From Acidicapsa ligni (lineage in GTDB: Bacteria > Acidobacteriota > Terriglobia > Terriglobales > Acidobacteriaceae): a stretch of DNA of 64,000 nt. This document shows, one piece after another, positions 26,936 to 35,703 of this stretch (position 1 is its first letter; every line of letters starts with the position of its first letter). Under the pieces are notes generated by a model. That model saw only the letters and a program-made list of their open reading frames with translations, was not told the DNA's origin and searched no databases. Position numbers and translations under genes: made by a program. The stretch is taken from assembly GCF_025685655.1 (NCBI RefSeq), contig NZ_JAGSYG010000003.1, forward strand, positions 682,001 through 746,000, read 5' to 3'.

Positions 26936-27655
26936 TCAAGTTTGCAGCAAACCGCGACGAATGGCGATCGAAATGGCGTGGGCACGATCATGAGCACCTA
27001 ATTTGTCCACAATGTTTCTGATGTGAAAATTGACTGTCGCCTCTGAAATGGCTAGTTTGCCAGCAATTTGTTTATTGCGATGCCCTTCGCCGATTAGGCG
27101 AAGAACTTCAAGTTCGCGGACGGTCAGGTTATCCTGTCCGAACTGCGTGGCAAACCGAACGGCGATTTCTGGCGGAACGTACCGGGCACCACTGTGAACG
27201 GATCGAATGATGGCAACCAATTCGTTCTTTGGCGTGTTTTTGAGAATATATCCTGCGGCGCCCGTGCGGAGGACGCGTTGTATTTCAGTGTCGTTGTCCG
27301 AACTGGTGAGGACTATAACGCGAGCCTGAGGAAACTCTTGCAGAATCGTAATGAGAGCATCGGTACCGTTTCCATCAGGAAGCTTAAGATCCATTAGTGT
27401 GATGTCAGGTCGGTGGCTCCGGAATGCGGTCACAGCATCGGCGGCGTTCATTGCCTCTGAGACAAGAAGCATATCGCGCTGCGAGCCAATGACTGCTGCC
27501 AAACCTTCGCGAAAAACCGGATGGTCTTCAACGCTAAGAATACGAATTGGGTGACTAGATGTCAGGAGTCCCTCGCAGGATATTACGTCTGCCGATTTTG
27601 GAAGTCCGCGACTTCTCGGCCTGCACTCGTAACTCAACCCTGAAGCATAGCGCAA
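26936..27655 (-). CDS. NarL/FixJ-family response regulator (second copy)
   Basis: Up to 239 residues from a TTG at 27655. The receiver starts at PIRILSVEDHPVFREGL, so the first ~33 residues are probably partly untranslated and the real start is unclear. Phospho-acceptor Asp89 lies in LMDLKLPDGNG; VLTSSDND and ILKNTPKN hold the switch Ser and Lys. The LuxR-type helix-turn-helix reads TVRELEVLRLIGEGHRNKQI and SEATVNFHIRNIVDKL. It is the cognate partner of the kinase 160 bp downstream. It faces relics of a conjugative element immediately upstream. Confidence 0.9.
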   Translation of the reverse strand: MRYASGLSYECRPRSRGLPKSADVISCEGLLTSSHPIRILSVEDHPVFREGLAAVIGSQRDMLLVSEAMNAADAVTAFRSHRPDITLMDLKLPDGNGTDALITILQEFPQARVIVLTSSDNDTEIQRVLRTGAAGYILKNTPKNELVAIIRSVHSGARYVPPEIAVRFATQFGQDNLTVRELEVLRLIGEGHRNKQIAGKLAISEATVNFHIRNIVDKLGAHDRAHAISIAIRRGLLQT

Positions 27656-27701
27656 ACCCCAACATACTCAAGAGAAACTTCGAATCGAAATGGAAAATAT
27701 A

Positions 27702-27965
27702 TTAATAGCAAGAAATGATCGCCGTCAAACAGCCGTTCAGGTCGTGGCTCATAGCCATTATCACCTCCACTCTAGCCCGCACCCCATCCGAGTACGCCTG
27801 CACCCTTCAGCGCACCGAAAAAGGCCAGAATGGCATCATGGAAGCGCCCACTCATCATCCGAATGCCGCCGAAGATCAGACCGCCAAAATAGATGACAGC
27901 GCCCGCGTCAATGGTGAACGTCTGGGCTGAACCTGGCGGCGCGACACGACTAAGAAAATCTCGAG
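27702..27965 (-). pseudogene. TrbC/VirB2-like pilin tail and TrbD-like start (conjugation relics)
   Basis: Within 27772-27965 the minus strand reads GSAQTFTIDAGAVIYFGG, then LIFGGIRMMSGRF and GALKGAGVLGWGAG, two hydrophobic stretches separated by a short polar loop as in TrbC/VirB2 conjugative pilins. Right after its stop, GGAGGTGATA leads to ATG 27758 of a frame that dies after 18 codons, where TrbD/VirB3 would follow in a transfer operon. The N-terminal part of the pilin is replaced by sequence joined to the integrase relic. A conjugative or integrative element remnant is the best reading; the pilin identity rests on weak similarity. Confidence 0.5.
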
Positions 27966-28046
27966 CTTCTGATCGAGACCATCGGTAGAAAGAGACACAT
28001 CGGCCTAATTGCTGACAGAAAGCAGGTTTGGAGCTTACGTCCTGGC

Positions 28047-28455
28047 TCATAGGAACGGGAAGAGATCTCGCTCTAGCCAGCTCAGAACGCGTGCCGCATG
28101 TCCCGGCGACCAAACCTCAGCCCGCTTGGCGTACCATTCCCCGGCCGACCTTTTCGAAGGTCTCTCCGGATCGCTCCACCAGCAGCAGCTTTTCTTTCTT
28201 GCGCTGATATACAGGGTCCACGCCAGTGCTTAGAAGCTTACGAGCCTCGTCACTGCGCAAACGCGCAGCCTTCAGGTTGATCTCCGGATACACACCGATT
28301 GCCAGAGGCCTTTCTTTGCCCTATGGTGGTACTTCCAGCGCCGGTAAGTTCCGCCAGTTGGAAAGATTTTGAGATAAAGGCCGCGCCCATCAAAGAGCCG
28401 CGTTTTCTTTCCGGGTTCTGGCCTGAAATTCCTGATCTGCTCGGTCAAGAGACAT
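28047..28455 (-). pseudogene. Tyrosine integrase N-terminal remnant (DUF4102 type)
   Basis: Start ATG at 28455 (MSL), then one base out of frame TEQIRNFRPEPGKKTRLFDG and RGLYLKIFPTGGTYRRWKY, the arm-binding domain of phage/island integrases. A second frame change gives LAIGVYPEINLKAARLRSDE and ARKLLSTGVDP, and a third EWYAKRAEVWSPGHAARVLS followed by LERDLFPFL and a stop. The catalytic domain with Arg-His-Tyr is missing; the sequence runs straight into the pilin relic. It lies about 180 bp from the 3' end of tRNA-Glu, where such integrases insert their islands. Confidence 0.85.
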
Positions 28456-28637
28456 GGGACACCTCGTAGGGAGGATTGGAGAACCACTCTGGAGGCAACT
28501 GCGCCAGGTTCCCCAAGAGGTTCCCTCAAACGTCGCGACCGGTAAAAAACGCAGTCGGACCTACTCGGACGTCTTTGTGAAGAAATACCAGGTTTAAGAG
28601 ATTTTATGGACGTCTAGGGCTTCTTCGGAAGGTGTAT

Positions 28638-28712
28638 TGGTAGCGCTAACGGGAATCGAACCCGTGTTTTAAGATTGAGAATCTCACGTCCTAACCCCTA
28701 GACGATAGCGCC
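28638..28712 (-). tRNA. tRNA-Glu (anticodon CTC)
   Basis: Read on the minus strand: acceptor GGCGCTA pairs with TAGCGCT (first pair G-U), D arm GTCTAGGGGTTAGGAC, anticodon stem TGAGA/TCTTA with loop TTCTCAA giving anticodon CTC, T arm ACGGG-TTCGATT-CCCGT, and an encoded ACCA end. The layout is the same as E. coli tRNA-Glu. Its 3' end faces the integrase relic, consistent with use as an attachment site. Confidence 0.95.
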
Positions 28713-28844
28713 ACACTTGCGGGGAAGGCCACCTCTGGTTCTCACTGCGAACCAGCTTAGCCACTCATCTAATTTAACAAAAAACAGGGCTTATGCCAAA
28801 GTTACCACGGCCCAGAGGATCATGTGCCGAATCATCAGGAGAAG

Positions 28845-29120
28845 CTAGATTCCTAAACGCCGCACTTCATCGTTGTAATACTTGCGGTAAAGGATGTCCC
28901 ACTCCTGGGTGCCTTCCTGGATGATCTTGCGCTGCGAACTAATCTTGAGCCGTGCTGCCTGATCGATCTTGGTCTCTTCGGCGAAGAGTTGTTCGAGGGC
29001 CTTACGAGCTTCCTGGCGGATGGTATTGCGATCTTCGAGGAAGTCCACCTGATCGATCTCGGCCAGGGAATCTGCAACTGTGTGGGCCAGCTTATTGAGC
29101 TTATCGCGAGAGATTCTCAT
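28845..29120 (-). CDS. DUF507 family protein (second of pair)
   Basis: 91 residues, helical and charged, with RISRDKLNKLAHTVADSL and DILYRKYYNDEVRRLGI. DUF507 proteins have no known function and occur mainly in Acidobacteria, Aquificae and deltaproteobacteria. It overlaps the preceding DUF507 gene by 4 bp (ATGA), so the two are translationally coupled and may form a heterodimer; the pairing is inference. Confidence 0.85.
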   Translation of the reverse strand: MRISRDKLNKLAHTVADSLAEIDQVDFLEDRNTIRQEARKALEQLFAEETKIDQAARLKISSQRKIIQEGTQEWDILYRKYYNDEVRRLGI

Positions 29121-29395
29121 AGCACCGCCTTGTATTTGCGCGCCAGCTCGCCTTTGACCTTTTTGAACATCTCCGCATACTGTGCGCCGGACTTGAGCAT
29201 CTCCTGCTGATACGCCTCAAGGATGATGCGAACTTCGTCGTTGATGCGGTCTTCAAGGGAAAGTTCTTCGATCATACCGGCTGTCACGCGCTCTTCAACA
29301 AGAGCGGCCTGGTCGGTATGGATCATGTTGGCGTCGACGAGGTGTTTCACCGTGCGGCGCGCCAGATATCCGATGTATTCGCGGGAGAAGATCAT
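29117..29395 (-). CDS. DUF507 family protein (first of pair)
   Basis: 92 residues from ATG 29395, which has GAAGG eight bases upstream; a TTG at 29410 would only overlap that site. It reads IFSREYIGYLARRTVKHLV, SLEDRINDEVRIILEAYQQE and ends AEMFKKVKGELARKYKAVL, the pattern of DUF507. It is paralogous to the gene it overlaps. Function unknown. Confidence 0.85.
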   Translation of the reverse strand: MIFSREYIGYLARRTVKHLVDANMIHTDQAALVEERVTAGMIEELSLEDRINDEVRIILEAYQQEMLKSGAQYAEMFKKVKGELARKYKAVL

Positions 29396-29597
29396 TGACT
29401 GAGCCTTCAAGATACCACATTGAACCCTATCTTGTTCCAGCCCGAACTACTTGCAATCCACATACGGTTTACAAATGATCTATCGGTTGTGGCCGATGCG
29501 GACAATTTTTGGCTGGATTGGGCCTTCTTTCCACAGGCGGAGAAGACACAATTGCTCCAGGCGGCCCAATTACATCTGAGACAATGAAGAACAACCT

Positions 29598-30074
29598 ATG
29601 GAAACCGATAACCTGGTACTGCTAAAAGACGATATGGTGGCGTTTATTGAAGGGCACGGCCTGCGCCGTCTGCCTGGATATGTCACCGAAGATATCCCCG
29701 CGATCCTCTGGGAGAATGAAGACAACCCCGACTCCTGGAAAGATTTCGTCGAGATGGCCAAACATACAGGTGCCCTGTTTGTGACCATCAGCGAAGTGCA
29801 GCTCGATCGCGAAGAGCTGGATGAACTGGTGGAAGAGGCCAGCGAACTCAATTTCCCGGATGAAGAAGCAGCCGAGTTGGTCGAAGCGCAATGGCTCTTG
29901 AAATACGCAGGTAAAGTTGGATATATCCAGCTTGGCTTTGTACATCAAGGCGTAGTCTTCCTGCATGAAACGACCACGGAATGGTACGAGCGATACCAGG
30001 AGTTGCTGGAAGGCATTGAGAGCTTTCAGGACATCGTGATCGACGATCCTGATGGTGACTCGGAAAACGAGTGA
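29598..30074 (+). CDS. Conserved acidic hypothetical protein upstream of recJ
   Basis: 158 residues, strongly acidic (many Glu/Asp, C-terminus IDDPDGDSENE), no signal or membrane segment. Alternating predicted helices and strands (GHGLRRLPGYVTEDIPAIL, VGYIQLGFVHQGVVFLHETT) suggest a small alpha/beta protein. No family recognised. Its stop overlaps the GTG start of recJ by 4 bp, so the two are cotranscribed and coupled, which hints at a link with DNA repair but proves nothing. Divergent from the DUF507 pair across ~200 bp that holds the promoters. Confidence 0.7.
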   Translation: METDNLVLLKDDMVAFIEGHGLRRLPGYVTEDIPAILWENEDNPDSWKDFVEMAKHTGALFVTISEVQLDREELDELVEEASELNFPDEEAAELVEAQWLLKYAGKVGYIQLGFVHQGVVFLHETTTEWYERYQELLEGIESFQDIVIDDPDGDSENE

Positions 30075-31897
30075 GTACCGGGTTGCCTGTAGTTACGGCC
30101 ACTCTCCCTACCTTGCACCAGCGCTGGCAGCTTACTCTGCCTCATCCTGAAGAGGCTGCCGCGCTTGCTGCCTCAGCACATATTCCAACGGTGATTGCCG
30201 AGTTACTTATAACTCGCGGCATTCACACTGCTGAGGACGCAGCACGCTTTCTTAATCCCGACATCAATCAACTGCATGACCCGCTTCGAATGCTGGGCAT
30301 GGATGTAGCTGTAGCGCGCCTGCAGAAGGCCATTGTGAGCCGCGAAACCATCCTGCTGTATGGGGATTACGACGTCGATGGCACGACTGCCGTTGTGCTG
30401 CTCAAAACAGCTATTGAGATGATGGCTGGCGCCGATGGATGTCAGGTTCGCTTCCATGTGCCGCACCGGCTTCGCGAAGGCTACGGACTGCAATCCTCTG
30501 TGCTGGAGCAGGCATCCGCTGAGGGCGTCAGCCTTGTCATTACAGTCGATACCGGCATGCGCGCTTTTACTGAAGCGGAGACAGCACGCAGGCTGGGCCT
30601 CGATCTGATTATCACGGACCATCATCTTCCTGATGCAGGCGACGCTATTCCTAAAGCGCTGGCGATTCTGAATCCCAATCAGCCCGGATGCGAATATCCG
30701 GAAAAATCTCTATGCGGAGCGGCCATTGCTTTCAAGCTTGCGCAGGCTCTCCTGGAACGGTGGGATGCTGCGCGAACGCACAGCAAGATTGTGCCCTCGT
30801 TTCTCAAGATGGTAGCCCTGGCTACAGTCGCGGACGCGGTGCCTTTGCGCGGCGAAAATCGAGTGCTGGCTGCGCTGGGGATACGCGAATTAAGCCGACC
30901 TGCGGGGGCGGGACTCCGCGCATTGTTTCGGGCTGCGGGACTTGATCCAACGACGAAAGCGCTGACGAGCTTCGATCTCGGATTTCGGCTGGCTCCGCGG
31001 ATCAACGCAGCAGGCCGGATGGATGTAGCTGCGGAGGTCGTCGAGCTATTTACTACGCGTGATTTGGGACGAGCCCAAACGTTGGCTGAAAAACTCGAGC
31101 GGCTCAATACGGAGCGTCGCGAAACAGAAGCCGAGGCGTTGAAGAATATTGAATTCCGGCTGGCTGCCGAGGCCAGGCTGGCGGATTGCCGAATGCTTGT
31201 GATGGCTGGCGACGGATGGCATCGTGGAGTAATTGGGATTCTCGCATCGCGTGTGGTTGACCGCACTGCCAAACCGGCAATTGTGGTGAGCATCGAAGAC
31301 GGCGTTGCGTATGGATCGGGACGCTCCATCGATGGTTTTCCGCTGCTGGAGGCCATTGAAACCTGCGCCGATCTCTACACCCGATTTGGCGGGCATGCCT
31401 TTGCGGTAGGCTTTGCAATGCCTGCGGAAAATCTGCCCGAGATGGAGCGTCGCCTGCTGATCTTTGCCGCGGAAAAACTCGCTGGGCAAAATGCCGAGCA
31501 TGTTTTGCGTATTCACGCCGAGTTGCCACTGGACCGCGTCACACCTGTTCTAGGCGGATGGCTGCATAAGCTGGAGCCGCTCGGGCATGGCAACGCGGAA
31601 CCTGTTTTTCTGGCGAGAAATGTGCGGCTGGCCGGGTCGGTTCGCTTGATGAAGGAACGACACATTCGATTGATGCTGACGCAGGCAGCGCTCGCGCAAG
31701 GATCACCTACTCACAACTCTTCATCAGGGGCTTCGATACAGGCCGTGGGGTGGAATCTTGCTCGGCGCGCTGAGGAATTGAGTTTGCAAGCCGGAAGCCT
31801 CATTCATCTGGCATATCGCATCCGCGAGAACGACCACCCGCAATATGGCGGATTGCAGATCGAGATTGCCGGAATGCAATTGACAGAAGAACCATAA
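30071..31897 (+). CDS. recJ: Single-stranded-DNA-specific exonuclease RecJ
   Basis: 608 residues from GTG 30071. DHH-family 5'-3' exonuclease used in recombination, mismatch and base-excision repair. Metal-binding motifs: LLYGDYDVDGTTAVVLLK (motif I), VITVDTGMRAF (Asp), and LIITDHHLPDAG (DHH). The DHHA1 part follows with WHRGVIGILASRVVDR and GSGRSIDGFPLLEAI / FGGHAFAVGFAM, and an OB-fold domain ends the protein. Length is normal for the family. Cytoplasmic. Confidence 0.96.
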   Translation: MSTGLPVVTATLPTLHQRWQLTLPHPEEAAALAASAHIPTVIAELLITRGIHTAEDAARFLNPDINQLHDPLRMLGMDVAVARLQKAIVSRETILLYGDYDVDGTTAVVLLKTAIEMMAGADGCQVRFHVPHRLREGYGLQSSVLEQASAEGVSLVITVDTGMRAFTEAETARRLGLDLIITDHHLPDAGDAIPKALAILNPNQPGCEYPEKSLCGAAIAFKLAQALLERWDAARTHSKIVPSFLKMVALATVADAVPLRGENRVLAALGIRELSRPAGAGLRALFRAAGLDPTTKALTSFDLGFRLAPRINAAGRMDVAAEVVELFTTRDLGRAQTLAEKLERLNTERRETEAEALKNIEFRLAAEARLADCRMLVMAGDGWHRGVIGILASRVVDRTAKPAIVVSIEDGVAYGSGRSIDGFPLLEAIETCADLYTRFGGHAFAVGFAMPAENLPEMERRLLIFAAEKLAGQNAEHVLRIHAELPLDRVTPVLGGWLHKLEPLGHGNAEPVFLARNVRLAGSVRLMKERHIRLMLTQAALAQGSPTHNSSSGASIQAVGWNLARRAEELSLQAGSLIHLAYRIRENDHPQYGGLQIEIAGMQLTEEP

Positions 31898-31990
31898 GCA
31901 GAAACGCGGCCTCCCTGGCTAATGCCTCGGAGACCGCGTGTACTGTTGCCACTCAATTACATTGGCCTATTCGTATCTGGCCCATTGAGT

Positions 31991-32338
31991 TTAGCGGCCA
32001 TGCATCAGATGATCCACTCCGACCTGGTAGCCGCGCTCAAACCCATGACGATAGGCGTCGCGGTCGCGTCCGTGTACCGGTGGATGACGGAATTCGTCAC
32101 GATTATGGACATCGGGACGACGGTGATTTTCAAAGTCTTTACGGGCACCTTCGATTCCATCGTGGAATCCACGCCGGGAAATTTCATCCAGTTCTCCCGG
32201 AGGCGCATCCCAGCCACGTTCCTGCGCATAACCAGCGGGTAACAACGATCCTGATGTTCCAAGCGCTACAGCGCCCTGAGAGCTCATAACTACAGCCGCC
32301 AATGCAGCGGTCATCCACATACCCGCAATTCGTTTCAT
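31991..32338 (-). CDS. Small secreted hypothetical protein
   Basis: 115 residues. A signal peptide (MWMTAALAAVVMSSQGAVA) is followed by a polar region rich in Arg, Asp, His and Gly: RRGFHDGIEGARKDFENHRR and RDAYRHGFERGYQVGVDHL. The repeated xxF.xGxxxG/R pattern recalls short exported acidobacterial proteins. No function can be given. It converges with recJ; an imperfect hairpin (about 31904-31941) between them could end both transcripts. Confidence 0.7.
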   Translation of the reverse strand: MKRIAGMWMTAALAAVVMSSQGAVALGTSGSLLPAGYAQERGWDAPPGELDEISRRGFHDGIEGARKDFENHRRPDVHNRDEFRHPPVHGRDRDAYRHGFERGYQVGVDHLMHGR

Positions 32339-32457
32339 ATTTCCTCCTAGTGCATTTTCTCCAGTTATCAGATAACCAGACAGTCCGAACCGGATGCCTG
32401 ACTGATCGGGTTCCCTAAAGATGCAGGCGATGCTCTATGCCCACATACTTAGGGATG

Positions 32458-32491
32458 AAAAAAGCAGCTCACGGGTTGGCCGTGAACTGCC
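32458..32491 (-). terminator. Intrinsic terminator of the YXWGXW-repeat gene
   Basis: On the minus strand, GCAGTTCACGG pairs with CCGTGAGCTGC around a short loop and six T follow (seen as AAAAAA at 32458-32463 on the plus strand). It begins 19 bp after the stop codon at 32510. Confidence 0.88.
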
Positions 32492-32509
32492 AGGAATACA
32501 AGTTACAAG

Positions 32510-33493
32510 TTAGCGACCGCGAGGCTTCTCGTGCTCCGCGGGCCTCGGAGCTGGACGCGACTGCGGTGCAGGGCGAGACTCGGGGCGGGCTTGCGGGGCT
32601 GGGCGCGACTGTTGCGCAGGACGCGATTCCGGACGAGCCTGCTGCGCGGGCCGTGCCTCAGGACGTGGCTGGGTGACTGGCCGCGACTGCTGCGCCGGAC
32701 GAGCTTCCTGGGCCTGACGGGCTTCAGGACGGGCTGCTGGGCGGGCTTCAGGACGATTTGCCGCTCCCGGCCGATCGTTTCCACCACCCCTGTTCGGGGA
32801 AGCCAGCGGACGCGCTGCTGCTACATTTGCGGGACGACCGCGATTAGCAGAGAAACGCTGCTGCGGATCGCGAGCTGCCGCCTGGAAGTGCTGCTGCTGG
32901 ATCGAAGTTGCACCTACATGCCGTTCGTTCGACGCTATCCGTTCCTGCGGAGTAGCCTCATGCCGAATGCCGCCGGGACCGCCTGAGAATGCAACACGCC
33001 GGTCATTCACGATCGTGTTGTTGCGAACGATCGTCTGGTTGATATACGTGTTACGAATCACAGTCCGATTCACGTTCACAATGGCCGTGTTGTAAGCGAA
33101 GCGACCACCACGCCATTCGCCACCGGCAAAACCGATACCCATGTAGCCAAAGCCATAGTTCACGCCACCGTAGTAGCCAACGTGGGAGCCCCAATAGCCG
33201 TCATGGAAGAGGTAATGGCCACCTTCCCAGCCCCAATAAGGAGGCGTCCAGAGCGCACCGGCATAGGGGGATGGAACCCATGCACCAGGAATCCAGTAGT
33301 AGCCATCGGGACCGTAGGCCCAGTAACCGGGAGTCCACATCAAACCATCTTCAGGGCATGGAGGCTGCACATAAACGGGCAGTACCGGCGGAGCAATACC
33401 GATACTAATAAACACACCGGCAAATGAAGATGCCGGGACGACGCTGATCAGCATCGCAAGCAAGAGTAAACGCAGTGAGCGAAGAGCTTTCAT
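32510..33493 (-). CDS. Secreted YXWGXW-repeat protein with Arg/Pro/Gln-rich tail
   Basis: 327 residues. Signal peptide LLLLAMLISVVPASSFAG, then aromatic repeats (WTPGYWAYGPDGYYWIPGAW, WTPPYWGWEGG), a Gly/Asn-rich middle (NRTVIRNTYINQTIVRNNT), and ~110 residues of low-complexity tail with RPEARPAQQ-type units. YXWGXW-repeat proteins are found at bacterial cell surfaces; their role is not known. The tail is disordered and basic and could bind nucleic acid, cell wall or acidic polysaccharide. Upstream, TTCTAGCT occurs twice with 15-bp spacing (33520 and 33535). Bases 33545-33732 hold nothing else recognised. Confidence 0.85.
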   Translation of the reverse strand: MKALRSLRLLLLAMLISVVPASSFAGVFISIGIAPPVLPVYVQPPCPEDGLMWTPGYWAYGPDGYYWIPGAWVPSPYAGALWTPPYWGWEGGHYLFHDGYWGSHVGYYGGVNYGFGYMGIGFAGGEWRGGRFAYNTAIVNVNRTVIRNTYINQTIVRNNTIVNDRRVAFSGGPGGIRHEATPQERIASNERHVGATSIQQQHFQAAARDPQQRFSANRGRPANVAAARPLASPNRGGGNDRPGAANRPEARPAARPEARQAQEARPAQQSRPVTQPRPEARPAQQARPESRPAQQSRPAPQARPESRPAPQSRPAPRPAEHEKPRGR

Positions 33494-33732
33494 AAATCCT
33501 CCGAACCGTTCTTGGAGCGTTCTAGCTTAGAGCATTCTAGCTACCGGGGGAGCAATTCCGGAACTGAAGGCCAGTTGATCGACGACTGTCACCACTACAA
33601 CAGTCAACTTACAGCTTTAGGAACACAGTGGATATGGAGAAGTTGTCCGACACGGAATCAAAAACTGATCGAACATTCCCAATATTGAAGGTAACTTCTT
33701 TGGAATCTGCATCTATCATTCCTTAATTGCTT

Positions 33733-34839
33733 TTACGCCTTGAACCGGAAGTGGAAGATATCTCCATCCTGCGTAAGATAATCGCTGCCTTCCAATCGCA
33801 TACGGCCCATTTCTTTAACCGCTGCTTCTGAGCCAGCCGCAACAAAGTCCGCATAGGCAATGGTTTCGGCGCGGATAAACCCTTTTTCAAAATCAGAGTG
33901 GATAGCTCCAGCAGCCTGAGGTGCTTTGGATCCCTTCTCGACGGTCCACGCATGCGTTTCCTGCGGCCCGACCGTGAAGAAAGTCAGCAGGCCCAGCAGC
34001 GCATATCCAGCGCGAATAACCCGTGCAAGACCGGTCTCCTCAAGCCCCAGGGACTGCAGGAATTCCTTCTTCTCCGCTTCCTCGGCAAGCTGCGAAACCT
34101 CTGCCTCAATCGCCGCCGAGATGATGACAGCCACGGTACCCTGTGCCTTAGCGAACTCCGCAACCTTTGCGGAATATGCATTCCCCGTACCTGCCGACGC
34201 CTCCTCAACATTGCAGACGTAGAGCACAGGTTTGGAGGTAATCAGGCCAAGCTGATGAAGAATCTTCTGCTGCTCCGGAGTAAGCTCTGCGGCGATAGTA
34301 CGCGCGGACTTCCCTGCCCTCAGCGCTTCGAGTGCGGCCTCCATCACAGGCAGTTGCGCCTTGGCCTCATTGTCATTGCCTTTGAGCTTTTTCTGGGTCG
34401 CGATCACTCGACGTTCCAGGCTGTCGAGATCGGCGAGCATCAGCTCGGTTTCTACAGTTTCGGCATCGCGAACGGGATCGATGGAGCCCTCAACGTGCGT
34501 CACATTGCCATCGTCGAAGCAGCGCAGTACATGCGCAATCGCGTCCACTTCGCGGATGTGCGCGAGGAACTTATTGCCCAATCCCTCACCGCGTGAAGCG
34601 CCGCGCACCAAGCCCGCGATATCGACAAACTCAAGCTGGGTTGGAATGATCTTTTTCGACTCGGCCAGCTTTGCCAGCACTTCAAGTCGCGGATCAGGAA
34701 CCGCAACGCGACCTACGTTTGGCTCGATGGTGCAGAACGGATAGTTGGCAGCCTCGGCTGCGGCAGTCTCGGTAAGTGCGTTGAATAGAGTGGACTTGCC
34801 CACGTTCGGCAGACCGACAATTCCGCAATTGAATCCCAT
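33733..34839 (-). CDS. ychF: Redox-regulated ATPase/GTPase YchF
   Basis: 368 residues, normal family length. P-loop GLPNVGKSTLFNAL at the N-terminus, G2/G3 region NYPFCTIEPNVG and DIAGLVRGASRGEGLGNKFL, then a coiled coil insertion and a C-terminal TGS domain (TFFTVGPQETHAWTVEKG, HSDFEKGFIRAETIAYADF). YchF/OLA1 proteins bind ribosomes and nucleotides, preferring ATP. Cytoplasmic housekeeping gene, divergent from tmk. Confidence 0.97.
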   Translation of the reverse strand: MGFNCGIVGLPNVGKSTLFNALTETAAAEAANYPFCTIEPNVGRVAVPDPRLEVLAKLAESKKIIPTQLEFVDIAGLVRGASRGEGLGNKFLAHIREVDAIAHVLRCFDDGNVTHVEGSIDPVRDAETVETELMLADLDSLERRVIATQKKLKGNDNEAKAQLPVMEAALEALRAGKSARTIAAELTPEQQKILHQLGLITSKPVLYVCNVEEASAGTGNAYSAKVAEFAKAQGTVAVIISAAIEAEVSQLAEEAEKKEFLQSLGLEETGLARVIRAGYALLGLLTFFTVGPQETHAWTVEKGSKAPQAAGAIHSDFEKGFIRAETIAYADFVAAGSEAAVKEMGRMRLEGSDYLTQDGDIFHFRFKA

Positions 34840-34978
34840 GCTTCATCCTTGCTTCGTACAAAAAGTGTCCGCACTGACAGCGGCAAAGGCTGATTCACAA
34901 AATCCGCCTTGTCCATCATAAGCGGTTGGGATTACCCATGCCTCCCGAACGATGACGACGGAATGGTAAACTCCAGCC

Positions 34979-35662
34979 ATGCAGCCGCAATCGCAGCGAG
35001 GGTTTTTCATCACATTTGAAGGCCTCGACGGCTCGGGAAAGACGACCCAGATCAAGCGCCTGACCGCATGGCTGGCGGCTAGAAACATCGCTCCCGTCGT
35101 GACCCGTCAACCGGGTGGTACGGAGACTGGCGACCGCATTCGCGCGCTGCTGCTGGACTCAAAATCGACAGGACTATCTCCGAAAACAGAGCTTGCGATG
35201 ATGTTCGCTGACCGTGCGCAAGCAATCGAGGAGATCATCGCCCCTGCATTGCGAACGGGAAAGATCGTTGTCTGCGATCGCTTCACAGATTCAACCGAAG
35301 CCTATCAAGGGTGCGGACGGGAACTGGGTTCGCAGATCGTTCTCGAACTGCATCGGCTCATCTGCAATGATCTGCGGCCTGATCTGACGATATTGTTGCT
35401 GCCCGACCTCGCCGCATCCCTCGCACGCGCTCGCCGCCGTAATACGCATCAAACCTCGGTGACAGGCAAGGACGAAAGCCGATTCGAGCAGGAGCAGAAC
35501 TCGTTTTTTCATCGCGTCTATACTGGCTACAAAGCCATTGCGGCGCGCGAGCCTGATCGAGTTCTCGTAATTGAGGGCGATCTCACTGTGGAAGAAGTTC
35601 ACGCTCAAGTCACACGAGCAGTAAGTTCGATGCTGCGGCAGATGAACCTGATTTCGTCGTAA
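34979..35662 (+). CDS. tmk: Thymidylate kinase
   Basis: 227 residues. It phosphorylates dTMP to dTDP. P-loop FEGLDGSGKTTQIKRL, substrate-binding VTRQPGGTETGDRIR, DRF motif VVCDRFTDSTEAYQGCGREL, and LID region RARRRNTHQT. The ATG has no very strong ribosome binding site but is the only start that keeps the P-loop near the N-terminus. In many bacteria tmk is directly followed by holB; here a P450 and an oxidase gene separate the two on the same strand. Confidence 0.96.
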   Translation: MQPQSQRGFFITFEGLDGSGKTTQIKRLTAWLAARNIAPVVTRQPGGTETGDRIRALLLDSKSTGLSPKTELAMMFADRAQAIEEIIAPALRTGKIVVCDRFTDSTEAYQGCGRELGSQIVLELHRLICNDLRPDLTILLLPDLAASLARARRRNTHQTSVTGKDESRFEQEQNSFFHRVYTGYKAIAAREPDRVLVIEGDLTVEEVHAQVTRAVSSMLRQMNLISS

Positions 35663-35703
35663 CTCAATCCGTCTTTAGCTGATCGGAAAGACCAAGTAAG
35701 TCT

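Noticed and set aside
32510..32840. Tandem repeat DNA or CRISPR-like array
   Set aside because: The periodicity comes from the low-complexity RPAQQ-type protein tail; no conserved repeat/spacer structure.
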